DNA of 64,000 bases from Nemertoderma westbladi (taxonomy: Eukaryota > Xenacoelomorpha > Nemertodermatida > Nemertodermatidae), in contig JAUCBJ010000347.1 in the NCBI GenBank assembly GCA_032718475.1, positions 1-64,000 of the forward strand, read 5' to 3'. The notes under the pieces were generated by a model. That model did no database searches, was not told the DNA's origin, and was given only the letters and a program-made list of their open reading frames with translations. This document shows, piece after piece, positions 60,443 through 64,000 of this stretch (position 1 is the first letter of the stretch; every line of letters begins with the position of its first letter). The position numbers and the translations under genes were made by a program.

Positions 60443-60820
60443 AACGATTTTCAGCTGCCAAATTCCCCTTCCAGCGCTCAGAATTTGTATACTTTTTTAG
60501 TCACCAGCATTGAGGAGGCAATTGGTGGTAGTGAGTGACTGAACACTGAACTAACTGATTGTTTTGTGTAAGTCACACCTAACACGTGTACTAAGTAACA
60601 CGTTCATGGGAGGAGTGCGAACTGTGCAAAGCCTTAGCATAAGGGTACCATTAATTAAAGAGTATAGTCGTCAACACAATACTCGTCTCCTTCATTTGCC
60701 TCGCTGCTCTCGTTCGTTTTTGACTGAGCTTCAGATTCTTCTCCATGACCCAAGGTAGGTCTACTGAAGTCTTCCTTAGTTGATTATTATTTACTGTATT
60801 GTTATCAAGTTCCCACCAAC

Positions 60821-62636
60821 TAGTGCTGCGAACTGAATCAATATTTGACTAGTTTCAGTTCTAATAAACCTATTTATTTCAGTTCCAGTTCCCAAAAAAA
60901 AATAGTTTCAGCTCTAGTTTCAGTTTGAATGAGGCTGTTTATTTAAGTTCCAGTTTCAGTTCCGGAAAAAAAATAGTTTCAGTTTCAATTCAAGTTTCAT
61001 AACAATAATAAGTAATAAGAAGGCCTACCGCTGTCATCCTATAGCAACCACAATACTGTATATATATTCAGTACTAACTGTATATATTTATATTTATGGG
61101 CCAGTGTTGAGAATTCCAGAATTATATGAATATTAATTATTATCCTACAATAACTGAATAATAATTATAGTAGTAGTAATTTTATTGACAGAATATAGGA
61201 ATAATACCTATATAAACCACCGCAAGGAAGTGCAGGTAATATTAACATTCGCAATACCTTCCCAAAAGTTAATAATTACAAACTCCGCTGGGGGGAGCTG
61301 AAAACACGCCTTTACTTTATGCCGTAACCGTATATGTATAGTATCAAAGGCTGAACAGAGGCCTACCAGTACTACACAATAATATTCCAGAATATAATTA
61401 TTTTATAGCCAATCTCTGACCAACTCCATCGCTAAGGGTTATTGCTTTTATCATAGGCTTCTCCCTGCATAGCTTACACTACATAACTTACAAGGAATAT
61501 ATCGGGGGTGGATGTGCACGGTAATTCAGTCTTCTGGTGCACGGCCTACTTACCAGTAACTTTGTATAAGGAGAGTTGACATTATAAGAATCGTTCTAGC
61601 TAAAACAACGTACCAGTGCAGTAGAGTAGCTTGGTTCTTTCAACATTTTTTTTTACTTAATTATTTACTAAGTGTTAGTAGTAGTTTGTTGTATGTTGAA
61701 TTCTGAGCTGAAATGTTTAGGTTGGGTTATCTGTCAATTTTGACATACATCGATACATGTTCACAATTTTCATCATAGAATTAATGTAGAAGTAAACTAC
61801 TTTTTATTCCACCCTGAAATTGTTTGTTTGGCAAATTGGCATCCTACTGAATGTACTAGTCTGGCTACCTTCGCCTTGCGTTCATAAATAAAATAATAAT
61901 ACAATGAGTCGGCCTACACAGTACATATACAGTACAAATTATTTGCATCGTTTGCACTGGCTAAATGTATTTCCATTTCCGCAATGACTTCATCTAGCCA
62001 AGCCTGCACAACCGGCAGAAAGCAGACATCAGCCATTCGTTTATTCTACAAGAGGGAAGGTGACGTTTTTGTTCATGATGATGATCAACAGTGTGAGTTT
62101 CAGTCAAAGTGTGCCAACGGTCCAAGTAATTAAAAAAAACATTTAGAGCGGCGTCACCCAATACAATACGAAAAATTTAAATCGGCCGAGAAAGACATAA
62201 TTTTAAGTATAAAAGAAGCAGGGGCAATAAAAAAATCCAAACTTCAAGCTCAAACTGGTTCTTTAGATGATTATTTAACAACCGTAAAGAAGGCAAAAGT
62301 TTCAACTGGAGAAGGAGAATCTCTCGTGCCCATGTAGTTTCCAAATCAACAAAAACTGGTTTTGATATAGGCCTAAGTGACATATCTTTTATTTTTATTC
62401 CCTGGGGGGGGGGGGGGGGGGGCAATATTGTAATTTATGTTTACATTTATTTTCAATTTATTACTTCCAGTTTTCAATTTTCAGGAATTCAGTTCTAGTT
62501 CCAGTTCCAGTATTTCAATATATCACGTTTCAGTTCTAGTTTCAGTTTAAAAAAAAAAAGTTTCAGTTCCAGTTCAGAAGAAATGCCAAAAACAATTTCA
62601 GTTCGATTTCAGTTCCAGTTTCAGTTCGCAGCACTA
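60821..62636 (+). mobile_element. Non-autonomous hAT transposon with 8-bp target duplication
   Basis: The left end TAGTGCTGCGAACTGAA is mirrored by TTCAGTTCGCAGCACTA at the right end. The exact 8-bp duplication CCACCAAC flanks both (60813-60820, 62637-62644), the size typical of hAT. Both ends carry many copies of the subterminal motif CAGTTCCAGTTTCAGTT (60855-61000 and 62465-62630). Inside, plus-strand sequence around 62020-62320 reads a BED-type zinc-finger-like peptide (KCANGPSN, stop, KKHLERRH). Only this N-terminal transposase relic remains; the DDE domain is missing. A 19-nt poly-G (62404-62422) lies inside. Confidence 0.88.
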
Positions 62637-62719
62637 CCACCAACATCAAAGTATGAATTCGGTCTTGGTAGCATTTATATGCAATCCAACCTTTTTATGA
62701 TAAAAAAAACAAAAATTAA

Positions 62720-63561
62720 GGGGGGGGGGGGGGGTGTAGGACAATTCAGTCCCGGACAATTCGGTCACGGACAATTCGGTCCCAACACACTAAATAAATG
62801 GTAAATGGGACCGAATTGTCCGGGACCGAATTGTCCTAGGAACGAATTTTCCTAGTGCCGAATTGTCCGGGACCGAATATTTTATATAATTATTTATTTT
62901 TTTTTTAATATCCGGATATAATATTCCGGATATTTTTTTATGGTAGCTAGTGTTTTTTACTAGCTAAATTTTTTTGAAATTTTAAAAATACTGCATTTTT
63001 TTATTTTTGTTATTGGTAAGTGTTCGAGAACATTATTATATATTATTTCAGGTTTAGCTAGTGTTTTTTTTACTAGCTAGTATTTTCTTGAAATTATAAA
63101 AAAAACTTGTTAAAACATTGATATTTCAGAATTAGGCCTAAACTGTTGCAGATTATATTAATTACCAAAAATATTGATGATATTATAACAGTCCCTGAAT
63201 GAGATCCAGCTATTATCTAAGATAATAATTTAGGCTTGTTAACCAACCAACAACAAATACAGTATAGGCCTACATACAAAGCAAAAAAAAATACTAGCGA
63301 GTAAAAAAAAAAACACTAGCTAAGCTACCATATAATAATATCTATTAAGGTTCTAGAACATTCACAATTATATAGTACCAATTAAATTCGGTCCCGGACA
63401 ATTCGGTCCCGGACAATTCGGTCCCATTAATATGTTTGTTTTAAGACCGAATTGTCCTAGTCAGTATCCGGACAATTCGGTCCCGGACAATTCGGTCCCA
63501 ACCAAAACACAAAATTAATGGGACCGAATTGTCCTACTTCCGGGGGGGGGGGGGGGGGGGG
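62720..63561. repeat. Foldback array of GGACAATTCGGTCCC modules beside poly-G
   Basis: About eight modules at 62740-62886 and seven at 63387-63538 alternate between GGACAATTCGGTCCC and its complement GGGACCGAATTGTCC. Between them, TAGCTAGTGTTTTTTACTAG (62945 and 63057) and its inverted version (63290-63340) add a second layer of symmetry, and ATATCCGGATATAATATTCC is itself palindromic. G runs of 15 nt (62720-62734) and 20 nt (63542-63561) sit just outside both arms, on the same strand. No coding capacity. Confidence 0.9.
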
Positions 63562-64000
63562 TCACACCATTTTCGGACAACTCTTAGATTTCGCTACAGT
63601 GATACACACAGTGATAGACTCGAAGCACTATTACTGTCTCTCCACATAACATATCCCATGTGCCGAGACCAAGATGCCCATTAATTATATTTGCCTTAAC
63701 AGTTCAATCCCAATTTATGTATTTATAAGCGCCGACATCGTATGGGGTTTGGAAGTGGTGTTTTCTTAAACCCCATAAGGTCTCAGTTCTAGAGTTACTT
63801 AAACTATATAGCAAGTCGCTCTGATTGGCCCTCTCTTCTGCGTGAATTACATTGCCATTATTGCGGAGACTGAATGGGGTTTGTAAATATGTTCGTAGTT
63901 TATGATATAACGTATGTTAATGATAAGTTTAGTATCAATTCGAAAGAATTACAAACATCATATAACTTCCCATGATTGAAATTTACCACCTTACGGAAAA
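63562..64000. other. Unassigned sequence to the window end
   Basis: Nothing recognised beyond ATGGGGTTT and its inverted AAACCCCAT copies (about 63741, 63767 and 63873). Confidence 0.3.

Overview
The window is AT-rich animal nuclear DNA. Its genes are split by introns with GT-AG boundaries, it carries metazoan transposon families, and it has no operons. The protein repertoire (a vitellogenin-type lipoprotein, a CAP protein with ShK domains, LSm6) and the abundant BEL/Pao, RT, hAT and Harbinger remains fit a marine invertebrate. An invertebrate deuterostome such as an echinoderm or tunicate is my guess, at low confidence, because nothing here fixes the phylum.

Layout. 1-5.2 kb: a BEL/Pao retrotransposon remnant that has lost its reverse transcriptase, then decayed coding-like sequence. 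7.2-7.9 kb: a PIF/Harbinger deletion derivative with TIRs and a TAA target duplication. 9-10.2 kb: a decayed reverse-transcriptase gene. 12.4-33.5 kb (+): a complete 22-exon vitellogenin-like large lipid transfer protein gene, in which every exon junction keeps phase and the product is 1526 aa. Its introns hold a 43-bp minisatellite, an RT fragment with a long open frame, two decayed RT fragments, a 28-bp minisatellite and poly-C/poly-G tracts.

36.5-50.0 kb (-): a five-exon gene I reassembled for a 422-aa secreted protein with signal peptide, CAP domain, CRISP-like cysteine hinge, four ShK domains and a short hydrophobic C-terminus. Its 7.3-kb third intron contains a 59-bp satellite of about 39 units, a hairpin cluster and a good tRNA-Arg(CCG) gene on the opposite strand. 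Its 3.6-kb first intron contains a 2.4-kb TIR element (CAGTCCCAATCCC ends, TA duplication) that itself encloses a foldback MITE and a 22-bp tandem array.

50-64 kb: a mobile-element graveyard around one conserved gene, LSM6 (57757-58363, +, two exons). It includes two copies of a tRNA-headed short element whose minus strand matches the hammerhead ribozyme core, one of them split by a second SINE with an exact 8-bp target duplication. It also includes an RT element with a YADD box, an integrase-like DDE remnant, a non-autonomous hAT with an exact 8-bp target duplication and a BED-finger relic, and a foldback built from about 15 inverted GGACAATTCGGTCCC modules beside poly-G runs.

The host genes look independent. 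Most of the unexplained structure is repetitive. The observation I rate highest is the hammerhead motif placed 3 nt after a Pol III B box.
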